Numbered from the stretch's first letter, positions 35,555-47,759 are shown. The stretch is 64,000 nt of DNA from Bettongia penicillata ogilbyi (GCA_023548195.1 JAJHZJ010000414.1:978501-1042500); one strand, 5' to 3'. The notes: generated by a model not told the origin, from the sequence alone. Made by a program: numbers and translations.

Positions 35555-35746
35555 TTAATTCCTCTATACAACATGATTATGATGAAAATGTATTTAATAG
35601 AAAAGTATGTGTAGAACCTATATAAAATTGTATGTCCTCTTGGGGAGGTCGGGGAGAGATAGAGGAGAGGAAGGGGAGGGAGGGAAAAAAATCTAAGTTA
35701 TATAAGTAGTGATTGTAGAACACTGAAGATAAATAAAAGAAAGAAA
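35555..35746 (+). mobile_element. 5'-truncated L1-type insertion nested in HAL1
   Basis: 192 bp flanked by gaatgcttgaaagt at 35541-35554 and 35747-35760 (14-bp target duplication). It ends A-rich (gataaataaaagaaagaaa), so it integrated in plus orientation. The sequence ctctatacaacatgatta is shared with the insertion at 44520. Confidence 0.85.
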
Positions 35747-37379
35747 GAATGCTTGAAAGTCCTCTATTTCATTGAATATCCATTTTTTCCCCATGGAGAA
35801 TTATACTCAATTTTTGTGGGGAGGTAATTCTTGGTTTTAGTCCTAGTTCCTCTGACCTCTGGAATATCATATTCCAAGTCCTTCAGTTCCTTAATGTAGA
35901 AGCTGCTAGATTTTGTGTTATTCTAATTGTATTTCCACAATACTCAAATTATTTCTTTTGAGCTGCTTGCAATATTTTCTCCTTGACCTGGGAAATCTGG
36001 CATTTGGCTACAATATTCCTGGGAGTTTTCCTTTTAGGATCTCTTTTTAGAGGTAATTGGTGGGTTCTTTTAATTTCTATTTTACCTTCTGATTCTAGAA
36101 TATCAGGACAGTTTTTCTTGATTATTTCTTGAAAGATGATGTTGAGGTTCTTGCTTTGATCATGGCTTTCAGGTAGTCCAATAATTTTTAGATTATCTCT
36201 CCTGGATCTATTTTTCAGGTCAGTGGTTTTTCCAGTGAGATATTTCACGTTGTCTTCTATTTTTTCATTCTTCTGGTTCTGTTTTATAATTTCTTGATTT
36301 CTTATAAAGTCATTAGTTTTCATTTACTCCTTTCTAATCTTTAAGGAATTATTTTCTTCAATGAGCTTTTGGATCTCCTTTTCCTTTTGGCCAATTCTGC
36401 TTTTTAAGTTTTCTACCCATTGACTTTTTGGACTTCTTTTGCCATTTGGGTTAAGCTATTTTTAACATTATTTTCTTCAGTATTTTTGGAGGTCTCCTTT
36501 AGGATGCAATTGATGAGTTTCATGACTTTCTTGCATCATTCTCATTTCTCTATACAATTTTTCCTTTACTTCTCTTATTTGATTTGCAGAATCCTTTTTG
36601 AACTCCTTCATGTTCTCCAATTCATATTCCTCTTGGAGGCTTTTAATGTAGAACTTTGACTCTGCTGTCCTCCTCTAGTTGTATGCCCTGATCTTCCTTG
36701 TCACTAAAGTAAGATTCTATAGTTTGACTTCTTTTACCATGTTTACTCATCTTCCCAGTCAAACATTTGACTTTCTCATTCTTTGTGAAGGTAGAACTCT
36801 GCTTCCAGTGGGGGTAGGGGGTCAGGGTGGGTGTATTGTCCCAGGCTTCAGAAATTTTGTGTCAGCCCACTTAATCCCCCACTGTCTGTGGGCCCAGAGC
36901 TCTGGAAGCCCCCTCTGGCACTGCTGCTTCATAGCCACACACCACCCCCACACACATCCCCCATAGCCCCCCTCACATGCCCCGGGGCTGGGGCCAGATC
37001 TGACCAGATCTCGTGCTCCTCTTTCACCCAGGTCCCACAGAGTTTTCCCACTGACCTTTATGGCATTTGTGGGTTGAGAAATCTGGAAACTGTAATGATT
37101 CAGTCCCCTGAGGCCTATTCCAGTGGGTCTGTGCTCATGTGGCCCACAGACTGCCCTCCACTCCCTGCCCAGTGTAAAAGACTCTTCCTATTGACTTTCC
37201 AGGTTGTCTTGGGCTGGGGATTTGTTTCACTTGTCACTTTGTGGGTTCAGTAGCAGTAGAATTTGTTTAGTCATTTTCTACAGGTATTTGGAGGGCTTTG
37301 GGGGAGAGCTCTGGGAAGTCTCTGCTTTTATTCCACCATCTTGGCTCCACCCTCCTCCCCCCCCAGGTGGGATTTGTAA

Positions 37380-37570
37380 GGATGAATGTGAGACTAATCA
37401 GTCAATTGCATTAGTTCAAGTAAGAGGTGATAAAGTCCTGACCTCAAACTGAGCCTGTAAGTGGAGAAAAGGTGGCAGATGTTGCAGAGGTGGGACCAGT
37501 AAGTCTTAGTAATCAATAGGCCATGAGGAAAAGGCAGAATCAAGGCTAACTCCAAGTCTTTGAATCTGTG
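37380..37570 (-). repeat. L2-like fragment, reverse
   Basis: agatgttgcagaggtgg and aaggctaactccaag resemble reverse L2 text. Weak. Confidence 0.35.
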
Positions 37571-37689
37571 AACCTCCTTGATCATTCTACTGAATATGAA
37601 AATATTGCTCCACTCCCCTTTCCTGAAATTCTTCCATTTTTTGGTTTGGGTCACTTTCATCACCAATTCTGAGTCAATCTTTCTTTCTT

Positions 37690-38300
37690 TTTTTTGGTAA
37701 TGTCTCTTGCATCTGTCCCTGTCTGATCCTTCTGCTGCTTCCATAATTCTTATCACCTTATGCCTTGACTATCTCAATAACTTCGTAATTAGTCTTCTTG
37801 CTTTCAGTCTCTGCCTGCTGCAATTCATTCATCAAAGTTTTGACAAATTCATCTCCCTAAAATACTGTTTTCATGGACCTGCTCAGAAATCTTAAGTTGT
37901 TCACTATTGTCTCTAAGATGAAGTTCATATTTCTTAGCCTATTATTCAAAACTTGTCATGATCTGCTTTTCCAAATGTGTATCTCAACAGTCCCTTAAGT
38001 CCTTCACCTCAAATCATACTTTACTATACAATGATTTACCTCTATATTTTTTTTCTTGGACTAGAATATCTTATTTACCTCTGTCTGTCTGTCCATCTTT
38101 CTCTCCCTCCCTCCTCCAAATCTCAGCTTACATTATACCTTTCCCATGAAGCATGGATATAATCAGGTATTTTTTTTCTTGGACTAGAATATCTTATTTA
38201 CCTCTGTCTGTCCATCTTTCTCTCCCTCCCTCCTCCAAATCTCAGCTTACATTATACCTTTCCCATGAAGCATGGATATAATCAGGCTGATAACTGAGTT
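37690..38300 (+). repeat. L2 LINE 3' region with internal tandem duplication
   Basis: atgccttgactatctcaat, cattcatcaaagttttgac, tctaagatgaagttcatat and gatctgcttttccaaatg keep L2 order. The segment 38046-38286 is a near-perfect tandem duplication. Confidence 0.5.
38046..38286. repeat. tandem duplication, unit about 119-123 bp, two copies
   Basis: 38046-38167 and 38168-38286 are almost identical: ttggactagaatatcttatt, ctctccctccctcctcc and gaagcatggatataatcagg occur in both. The main difference is one extra tctg unit in the first copy. Confidence 0.95.
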
Positions 38301-38629
38301 TGATTATTCACTTGAGTTCTGAATCTTCATTCATTTTTGTTCTCAAAATGAGTAGAAGGATGCAGGCATTCCTTAGACAGGAAACTGAAACTCAGTGGGC
38401 GGTCCAAAAAGGAAGATGGGCCTCAAAATAGGAAAACTCAGGGATTGAAATAAATTGAAATACGGTCTTAGAGCCATAAGTAAAAAACCTATTCTTAACA
38501 GCTCATGAATATGGTTTGAGCAAATCAAGTGAGCCAGAAGTGTAAGTAGGATGTCAGAGGCCTGGAATTGTAGATTTCCAAGAGAGCAATAAAGGAGACA
38601 TTTACAAAGACAGTATGGGAGATGAGTGC

Positions 38630-40798
38630 AAACCAGACCAGCACAATGAGCACAGACCAGCGTGGAGCAGCAGAGACAGGACCCAGAACAGGATTCAGGG
38701 CACCACCAGCAGCAGTTCCCAGATTCCTCAACCCACAAATGCTGCAGACAGTCTCAAAGGTTAGTGGGAGGGCTCCTTCACCCAGAAGAGGGGAGCACAG
38801 TCTAGACCTCTACTAGCAGGCACTGCAGTTGCAGCTGTCATTTTTGGAACCCTTCACCTAGATCCCCTGGGGCAATTGAAGGGCTGATCAAATCTAAGCC
38901 TTGAATGGGAGACCCTAGCCTAAAGCCCCTGGGGGACTTGAGCCACTGATCTGATTGTCAGTCATGAGCTCCACACAGGGGTGAGGAGGAATGTGGAATT
39001 GGTGGGGGCTCTGGAGAGAGAATTCAATTGCAGATTCCGGGCAGAAAAGTTTTTGGTTGCTCCCAGACCAGTGTGCAGATCAGGAGAGGAGTACACACCT
39101 CTCCCTTGATTATGTCACCTTGGAGGAACTGAGAACTTACAGCTCCCCAGAATATATCCTCCTCTCAACAAAGGTCTCAAAAGTCAAGTAACTGGCTGGG
39201 AAAATGCCCAAAAAAGGGAGAAAAAATAAGACTATAGAAGGTTACTTTTTTGGTGAATAGGTATTTTCTTCCATCCTTTCTGATGAGGAAGAACAAAGCA
39301 TAACATCAGAGGAAGTCAGGGTTTCTGCATCCAAAACCTCCAAAATAAATATGCAATGGTCTCAGGCCATGGAAGAGCTCAAAAAGGATTTTGAAAATCA
39401 AGTAAGAGAGGTTCAGGAAAAATTGGGAAGAGAAATGAGAAAAATGCAAGAAAACAATGAAAATAGAGTCAACAGCTTGCTAAAGGAGACCCCAAAAAAA
39501 TGCTGAAGAAAATAACACCTTTAAAAATAGGCTAACTCAATTGACTAAAGAGGTCCAAAAAGCCAATGAGGAGAAGAATGCTTTAAAAAGCAGAATTAGC
39601 CAAATGGAAAAGGAGGTTCTAAATCTCACTGAAGAAAATAGTTCTTTAAAAATTAGAATGGAACAGATGGAAGCTAATGACTTTATGAGAAAGCAAAAAA
39701 TTATAAAACAAAAGGAAAAGAATGAAAAAATAGAAGATAATGTGAAATATTTCATTGGAAAAACAACTGACCTGGAATATAAATGCAGGAGAGACAATTT
39801 AAAAATTATAGGACTGTCTGAAAGCCATGATAAAAAAAAAGAGCCTAGACATCATCTTTCATAAAGTTATAAAAGAAAACTGCCCTGATATTCTAGAACC
39901 AGAAGGCAAAATAAATATTGATAGAATCCACAGATCACCTCCTGAAAGATATATGAAAAGAGAAACTTCTAGGAATGTTGTAGCCAAATTCCAGGATTCC
40001 CAGGTCAAGGAGAAAATATTGCAAGCAGTCAGAAAGAAACAATTCAAGTATTGTAGAAATACAATCAGGATAACAAAAGATCTAGCAACTTCTACATTAA
40101 GGGATCAAAGGGCTTGGAATATGATATTCCAGAATTCAAAGGAACTGGGATTAAAAACAAGAATCACCTATCCAGCAAAACTGAGTATAATACTTCAGGG
40201 GAAAAAAATGGTCATTCAATGAGATAGAGGACTTACAAGCATTCTTGATGAAAAGACCAGAACTGAATAGAAAATTTGACTTTCAAAGACAAGAATCAAG
40301 AGAAGCATGAAAAGATAAACAGGAAAGAGAAAGCATGAAGGACTTTCTAAAGTTAAACTGTTTACATTCCTACGTGGAAAAATAATATTTGTAACTCTTG
40401 AGACTTTTCTCAGTATTTGGGTAGTTGGAGAGATTATACACACACACAAATATAGACAGAGAGCACAGGGTAAGTTGAATAAGAAGGGATGGGTAGGGAG
40501 GGAAGAAGGGAGAGAAGTTGGAACTCAAAGCTCTAGGAATGAATGTTGAGAATTGTTTTTGCATACAATTGGGAAATAAGAAAACAGGTAGTGGGGTATA
40601 GAAAGCTATCTTGACCTACAAGAAAAGATGGGGATAAGGGAAGGGAGGGGTGTGATAGAAGGGAGGGCTCATTGAGGGAAGGGGTAATCAGAATGCAAGG
40701 CATTGGGGAATGGGGGGGGAGAAATGGGGAGAAAATTAGGAACTTAAAATTTTGTGGAAATGAATATTGAAACTAAAAATAAATAAACATTAAAAAAA
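38630..40798 (+). mobile_element. HAL1, forward, 5'-truncated with broken ORF1
   Basis: Starts with 5'-UTR sequence shared with the minus copy (tgagcacagacc, caacccacaaatgc). An ORF1 start codon at 39204 is followed by an in-frame stop at 39258-39260. A frameshift in the A-run at 39494-39500 gives a stop at 39504, and another shift lies in the A-run near 39830. Open pieces 39541-39864 and 39827-40222 encode a coiled coil (KSRISQMEKEVLNLTEENS) and the RNA-binding carboxyl half (EKILQAVRKK, ITYPAKLSI). After ORF1 only about 575 bp of 3' UTR precede an A-rich end (aaaaataaataaacatt), with no ORF2. Confidence 0.8.
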
Positions 40799-40889
40799 CC
40801 CAAAGAGTGTGGGATGGCTTAAAAACTCAGAAAATTTAAGGGAGCAGATAGAGAAGTGCCTTCCTCATTCAGATGAACTAGAGATAACA

Positions 40890-41090
40890 GATTCACAGAT
40901 TTTGAGAGTAGGAAGCGATCTTCACAACCATACAGTCCAACCCATACACAAGAGGAATCTGCTGTCTAACCTACCTGCAGACAAGTGGTGATGTGTTTGC
41001 AGATGTCAAGGAGGAGGAAGTCACCACCTCTGGAAACAGCCAATTACACTTCTGGACAGTTCCCATTGTCAGAAACCAGAGAAGAACCAG
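40890..41090 (-). repeat. CR1/L3-like LINE fragment
   Basis: gattttgagagtaggaagcg, cagtccaacccatacac, caccacctctgg and cacttctggac parallel the repeat at 21225-21780. Confidence 0.45.
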
Positions 41091-41566
41091 AAATTTGATG
41101 CTGCTCAGTTTCAGTGAGAAGGACCTTGGTCACCAATAATACCTGAAGAGAAAATGGAACAAGATTCTGGGTGAAAATTGAGGCTTCTATTACATTGGGA
41201 GCAGTTTGTGTGAGGGATTGGGGATTCCGACAGACCAGGGAGGGGTAACTCGAATTTTCTGCTAGCTGGAAGTTTTGGTTTCTTTGCTTAGAAAGAGTTC
41301 AGGTAGGAGAAGGATAGTTGAGACAATGCGCCTCATAAGCCCTGGCAGCCAAGCAGATCTTGAGTCTTTAGCTGTTCTAGTTTGAACCAGAAACCTGCAG
41401 ATTCATTTCTTTCTATGCCTTTGTGTTGGTAGGTCTTTTTCCTCATTTAATTTCCTATTAAAATTTCCTTTTAAGAAATCAAAAATGTAACTTTGTTTGA
41501 ACTAGGGGGAAAAAGAATTTTTCCACATGTTGGTCAGGATTGAGTGGGGATCCATATACTTCTACA

Positions 41567-41769
41567 GCAAGAATTCTTTAACCTTTTTTATGTCATGGAC
41601 CTCTTGGCAAAGTGGTGAAGCCTAATGACCCCTATCTCAGACTAAGGTTTTTAAAGGCATAACATAAATTACAAAGGAAACCAAAGGTTAGTGAAAATAA
41701 AGCTGTCATTTTTTTCCTATCCAAGTCCTTCCCAGAGACCTGAAATCTATCATGTTAAGAATCTCTGCC
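41567..41769. mobile_element. short DNA-transposon-like element, family B copy 1
   Basis: Terminal inverted repeats: agaattctttaacc (left) against ttaagaatctctg (right). The interior has tcatggacctcttggcaaag, aatgacccc and attacaaaggaaacca, shared with 63774-63975. Confidence 0.55.
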
Positions 41770-41807
41770 CTGGACACAGTTATGCTGGTCGCAAGAGACT
41801 ATGTTAC

Positions 41808-42055
41808 ACATTTGTTGGTGTTCAGTCATATCTGACCCTTTATAACCCCATATGGAATTTTCCTGGCAAAGATACTGAAGTGGCTTGCCATTTTCTCCTC
41901 CAGCCCATTTTGCAACTAAGGAAACTGAGGCAAACAAGGCTAAAGTGACTTGCCCAGGGTCACATAGCCAGTATGTGTCTGAGGCCAGATTTGAGCTCAG
42001 GAAGATGAGTCTTCCTGTCTCCAGGCTGGACATTCTGCCACTGCACTAGCCTCCC
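41808..42055 (-). repeat. marsupial CORE-SINE, reverse
   Basis: gttcagtcatatctgaccc, ttttcctggcaaagatactg, aaggaaactgaggcaaac and tgcccagggtcacatagcc. Confidence 0.85.
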
Positions 42056-42149
42056 CTTCATAGCAGCAATTTAATGAATATTTGTTGAATAAAGGGTGTA
42101 GAGAGAGAGAAAGCTGAAAGGACTTATGGAGCAGTTTATATCAAGTCCG

Positions 42150-42275
42150 TCATTTGACAGGTGAGGAAGTAACAATCAAGTGCCTTGTTTAAGGTACACA
42201 GATAGTTCAGTGTCCCAAGCTGACTTCGAGCCCAGGTCTCCTGACTCAAGAGCAATGCTGCTTCCCTAAACAGTA
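42150..42275 (-). repeat. MIR, reverse
   Basis: tgacaggtgaggaagtaac and gagcccaggtctcctgactc. It lies about 550 bp upstream of exon 2. Confidence 0.6.
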
Positions 42276-42769
42276 GGAACCTGATGAATGTCTATTGATG
42301 GAACTGACACCAACATCCAATCGAATTCATTAAGCATCACTATACACTGGGCACAGTTACACATCCAGAGTCCTGTAATTATATAATCCCTCTCCTTCCC
42401 CCCACAACATACCCTACATGTCCTTTTTGCTGCCTCACTAATGAATTCAACCTTTGATTTGCAGCCAAGGTAAATATTTAATCTGTTTTATGTATGTGTT
42501 TGATAGTTATTATTTAATTATCCCTATGCCTTTATGGACTGTTAACATTAAACCAGCCTTGGAACGTAGGAAGGACAAGTAAGACCTGGACCCAGATGAA
42601 GTCAGGGAAGAAAATCAAGAAGAAACAGGATATATTTGGCATCCCTGATCCCTGATTGAGGATCTTACAGAATTCAGATTTGGGGCATACTGTGAGTGTT
42701 GTGGGTCAAAATTTGGGCACAGTCTATACTTGAGGTTATATGAACCTTATTTATTTCATTCTGCACTGA

Positions 42770-43402
<633 letters not shown>

Positions 43403-44319
43403 GAGCTGCTGCTGATCCAAGCTGCCCCCTCCCCTTTCCCTTCTTTGGCTTCCATTTTGCTTGGGCTGGATGGGAGAGTGAATACTCTAGGCCTTCGCTG
43501 GCAGGGTGGGGATGAGAAGCCCTGCTAGCTGGGTATTTGGGAGCCTCCCTGTCCTCCTCTCCTGGATTTCTTTTCACCTTGAACACAAAGCCTTTGCTTC
43601 ACTTTCCCTGGTCATGGGTTTGGGGCCCAGCTGACATGGGAATGTTTTCTATGGAAAGGGACTGGCATTCCTGACTCTGTAGGAATCTTTTTCTTTGGGT
43701 ACCCTGGAGAGAGAACTCAACCCACTGACCTTCCTTCCCTGACCCTTCTCCATTCCCTCCTCCTTCCCTGATTTCTCCCTCCCCCTTTTGTAAATAAATC
43801 AAATAGGCCTTTGGATGCAGAAACGTGAGTCCCCAAAATGCCTTTGCTTCATATATCACTGCCCACCTCTTCCCTGGGAAGCTGGCATACAAATGGGTGG
43901 GAGTGATGGGAGGGGGCATGGGTCTTACATTCCTATGTTCTTCATTATCAGGGAAGACCTACAGGAAAGGGTGGGGTTGGAGGGAGGGGCAGGGACAGTC
44001 AGTCCTTCCCAGGGATTGATTTTGTATACAAAACCTTGAACAAACTGCTGGGGAATTTGGAGCAAAGAGGGAGGGCTATCAGAGAAAGATGTCTTTACCT
44101 GCAGGGAGGTCTAAGTTTAATGGAAGAACTAGGGATGACATGCAGGATGTCACACAGAGAGTGGATGTGGCCTGGAGCTTCCCCAGAAGCCGGTGGCCTT
44201 GCCTCTACTCTTAGTGCATCATGTCAGAGCCTTGCTTAGCTCCCCTGAGCTGGGTGAGTCACTATCCCTCCTTCTCTTACTCTTATTAGGAATTATGCAT
44301 TTGTAGTTTTAATAGAAAA

Positions 44320-44730
44320 GGTAGCTAGGTAGTGCAGTGGATAGGACACGGGGCCTGGAGACAGCAAGACTCATCTTCCTGACTTCAAATCCTTCCTCAG
44401 ACACTTACTGTGTGACCCTGCACAAGTCACTAAATCTTGTTTGCCTCAGTTTCCTCCTCTGTAAAATGAGCTGGAGAAGGAAACAACAAACCGATCTAGT
44501 ATCTTTATCAAGAAAACTCCAGGGAAATGCCATCTATGTACTGAGAAAGAATTGTAGAGTCTGAATACAGAACAAAGCAGACTATTTTCTCTTTTTTTGT
44601 TTTGTTTTGTTTTCTTTCTCATGGTTCCTTCCATTTGTTCTAATTCTTCTATACAACATGACTAATGTGGAAAGAAAAAAATAAAACCCCAAATGGGGTC
44701 CCGAAGAGTCAGACAGGTCTGAACAACATG
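44320..44730 (+). repeat. marsupial CORE-SINE split by L1-type insertion (44521-44688)
   Basis: The SINE runs to tcaagaaaactcc, is broken by about 168 bp of foreign sequence (gaaatgccatctatgtactg, ttctcatggttccttcc, ctatacaacatgactaatg, A-rich end), then resumes aaaaccccaaatggggtccc. The repeated aaaactcc/aaaacccc marks the target duplication. Confidence 0.8.
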
Positions 44731-44936
44731 GGAAACTGTCTTAATAGGGATAAGGAGAGAGGATAGAAATAGGACCTGTGGTTTCATCAATAAACTCCCA
44801 GACGAGGAAGGAAGCTATCCAAGCAGTCAGACCTTTCTCTGCATCTGATATGGTATTTTTTAATAATATATTATAGTAAAATAAATTATATTATGTAATG
44901 TATAATGTAATAATAATGTAACCTGATAATGTTTGG

Positions 44937-45050
44937 AGCATTGAGGGGCACAGGACCACACAGCCAGTATGTGTCAGAGGTAGAATTTGAACTCAGGTCT
45001 TCTTGGATCCAAAGCCTGCTATCTATCCACTATGTATAAAATAGGCACCT
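44937..45050 (-). repeat. MIR, reverse
   Basis: accacacagccagtatgtg and tttgaactcaggtcttc. Confidence 0.65.
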
Positions 45051-45134
45051 CTAGTCACAAACTGCACATCCTTGTCAGGATCCGCTCTTTTGGTCTCTTC
45101 CCTCGTGTCTCTTCTCTTCTTTCTCAGTTCAAAG

Positions 45135-45400
45135 CAACACACCTTTGTTAAGCAGCTACTTTGTTAAACATACACAGTGTGTATGACACTGTGCTAGATC
45201 GGGGACTATAAACGGGAAAAACAATATTGTCCCCTTCACGTAAAGAGCTTTGGGTGAATAGAGCCGGTACCCAGCAAGATGCACAAGGAAGTATGACCTA
45301 GAATGGAAAATAAGGCAAAGGAGAGTCAGACCAAGTGCTGGGAGAAAATGGAGATCCCCTTCCCAGCCCCTGAAAGGGAGTTTATACTCAACTCCACCAA
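45135..45400 (-). repeat. L2 3' end, reverse
   Basis: cctttgttaagcagctac and gacactgtgctagatcgggg match reverse L2. Confidence 0.5.
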
Positions 45401-45674
45401 ACAGATCAGCCTTTCTGGGTATTAGGTATTTCAGTCCATTGTTTGAGCCTGAGCAGACATTAGCCTCTGTTAGCATTTCCCTAATGCCGTTATAGTTTCA
45501 TTGTTTAGGCCTATGGTTGTGAGGACAGCCCCTCAGTCCTAGGCCACAGCCGTTTCTTGGGTAGGGTCAGAGAACCTCAAGATAGAAAGGTGAAAAGGTT
45601 CTACTTTTTGGACAAAGATTAATTTCCCTCTGCTTTTACCATGGACCCCTAGACCCTCTTTGTTTTATTTATTT

Positions 45675-45815
45675 ATTTCTGTTTTTGTGAGGCAGTTGAG
45701 GTTAATCACATAATTAGTATGTGTCAAGGGCCGAGGCCATATTTGAACTCAGTTTCCATCCCCCCACGCATGGGGCAGTGCTCCATCCACTGTACTACCT
45801 ACCTACCCCTTCCCT
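45675..45815 (-). repeat. CORE-SINE head, reverse
   Basis: gaggccatatttgaactcag and tgctccatccactgtacta. Confidence 0.7.
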
Positions 45816-46074
45816 CTTGGGTCATACATTCAGTGCCCATTTGAGACTACAGTAAGTGCAAGGCAATGAATGATCATTTGAAGCTTTTCTCTAGGCCTAG
45901 TCTAGGGAAAAGAACTGACAGCAGAGATGGGGGTCCTCTGGTACACAGGGTACACTGGGGTAGGAAGGACTGAGAACTGCTCTGCCCCATGGCCCCAGAA
46001 GCAGTCCCATACTGATTTCTGCAAACCTTTCTCACTTCCCCCAAATGCTAATGCTCTCCTTCCCTAACCGACCT

Positions 46075-46480
46075 TATTTATGTTTGTATAAATGTATATA
46101 GATCCTTGTTCTCTTCCTGGATAGAATACCAGGTCCTGGAGGGCTGGGATTATTTCATTTTTGTCTTTGTAGTATTTAGCGATGGGGCAGCTAGGTGGTG
46201 AGGTGGAGGGAATGCCAGGCCTGGGGCCAGGAAGACTTTTCTTCAAGTTCAGTCTGGCTTCAGACACTTAACTCACTGTGTGACCCTGAGCAGATCACTT
46301 AACCCTATTTACCTCAGTTACCTAATCAGTAAAATAAGCTGGAGAAGGAAACCACTCCAGTATCTTTGCCAAGAAAACCCCAAATGGGGCCCCAAAGAGT
46401 TGGACATGACTGAAAAAACTCAACAAAAAGTGTTTAGCACAATGCCTGGCACACAGTAAAATGCTTGATAAATTCTTGGT
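46075..46480 (+). repeat. L2 3' end split by a SINE
   Basis: Left part: gatagaataccaggtcctgg, ttcatttttgtctttgtag. Right part after the SINE: gtttagcacaatgcctggc, acagtaaaatgcttgataaa. Together they give the canonical L2 3' terminus. Confidence 0.75.
46181..46428 (+). repeat. marsupial CORE-SINE with 10-bp target duplication
   Basis: ggggcagctaggtggtgag head to gttggacatgactg tail. Flanking agtatttagc (46171-46180) and agtgtttagc (46429-46438) differ by one base. Confidence 0.88.
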
Positions 46481-46511
46481 GATTAATTGTATTGCTATGA
46501 TCTCAGTAATA

Positions 46512-47030
46512 CAATATTAGAGGGAGAAAGGACCGTAGAGATCATCTAGTTCAAGCTTCTCATTCGTAGATAAGGAAACTGAGGTTGGGGAAGGGGAAGG
46601 GATTGATCCTTGCTTATACAAACTAAATAGAATTAGACTAGAACCCAGGTCTCCTGATTTCCAATTCCAGTCCTCTTATTGCCTTAAAATTACTGCCCAG
46701 CTGTTTCATAGATCAACCAAGTCTTTAAAGTGTGGTTACTGTGTGCTTAGAATTTCATTAGGCCCCACGGGGTGACAGGGCCCCATCACTCAATGAGCTT
46801 AGAAAATAGTTGGTTGGTAGGCACACAGGGAACACTTAACAAGCCAGGTAATTAGCTTAGCTCAGAAGAGGCAGGTCATGCAGTGAAAAGAGCCCTGAAT
46901 TTGGAATCTAAATACCTGGATTTAAGCTCAAGCATTTGGCCTCTTACTGCCTGTGTGAGCTTGGGTGAGCAATTTATCTCATCTGTAAAATGGAAAGAAT
47001 AGTAGTAGTACTTATCTCGGAGTTGTAGAG
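46512..47030. repeat. MIR (minus), L2 (minus), MIR (plus)
   Basis: 46512-46685 has gataaggaaactgaggttg and gaacccaggtctcctg. 46700-46850 is a weak L2. 46865-47030 is a plus MIR (catctgtaaaatgg). Confidence 0.55.
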
Positions 47031-47759
47031 ATCCCACCCCCTGTTCTTTCTCCTACTTACTCCATTTGCCTCCTAGATTCAAGTTGTTTGGAAACCACCC
47101 TCCCCCACCCTTCAGGTCACAGTAACACTGTTAACCTTGGTGGGGAGATCACCAAGTGGGTGGTGTGAAGGCTGGGCGGAGAGGAAAGGGACAAGGCCAC
47201 ATGAAGGAATTTTCTAATAATGAAATGAGAATTAGGAAAATGGCTTCAACAGTTCATTGCATGTATAATGTCTTTTCTTTGTAAGCTGTTGCTATTTGTG
47301 AAGACCTAGCAGATGGGAGATTTCATGCAGGAGGATGGAAAGGTTTGGAATGGGTGGCCACAAGGACAGGCAGGAATTTCCATTTAATAGTCTTGTGGTC
47401 TAAATCCAAGGGTACTGGTCCAGGGTCTGCCTTGAAAGAATTCAACCACTCAGGCCTTCTTTCAGTGCAAGTAGTGAGTTTATTGTAACACCAGTCGAAG
47501 CGGGCCAGACTCCTAGGGAGTCTGTGCTATTTGTGATGCCAAGATTAGTGGGCCAGATTTTAAGAATCTGAGCATTTGATGAGGATGGAACTGATATTTT
47601 TATGCAGAAAGACTGGGAAGATCTGGATGGGATATAGGAGTGGCAAGTTAGCTAATTAAGTAATCAAGGGAGTTGGGCTGGGCTAAATGTCTCAGGCGAA
47701 CACCAGGGACTGGGCATTTTAGGTAGCCATCATTGGCACCTCATCAATAGGGGTAGGTA

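Larger units (their letters stand above)
34450..37364 (-). mobile_element. full-length HAL1 (ORF1-only L1 relative) with 13-bp target duplication
   Basis: 2.9 kb in minus orientation. The 3' end at the left has a T-rich start (tatttttagttttcaatatt complement of the tail). The 5' end at the right reads attccaccatcttggctcc then a C run. It is flanked by identical aggtgggatttgt at 34437-34449 and 37365-37377. The minus-strand frame 36323-35949 encodes 124 residues of ORF1 protein (coiled-coil to RNA-binding part, with RRDNLKIIGLPESH and GKIEIKRTHQLP). No ORF2 lies between ORF1 and the 3' end, which fits HAL1. A secondary insertion sits at 35555-35746. Confidence 0.8.

Noticed and set aside
35949..36323. 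124-codon minus frame as a host gene
   Set aside because: It is the ORF1 protein fragment of HAL1, matching the forward copy at 39541-40222.
47400..47640. Possible retroviral LTR (accactcaggccttctttc, gagtttattgtaacacc)
   Set aside because: No TG...CA ends, no paired copy, and no primer-binding or internal viral sequence could be identified.
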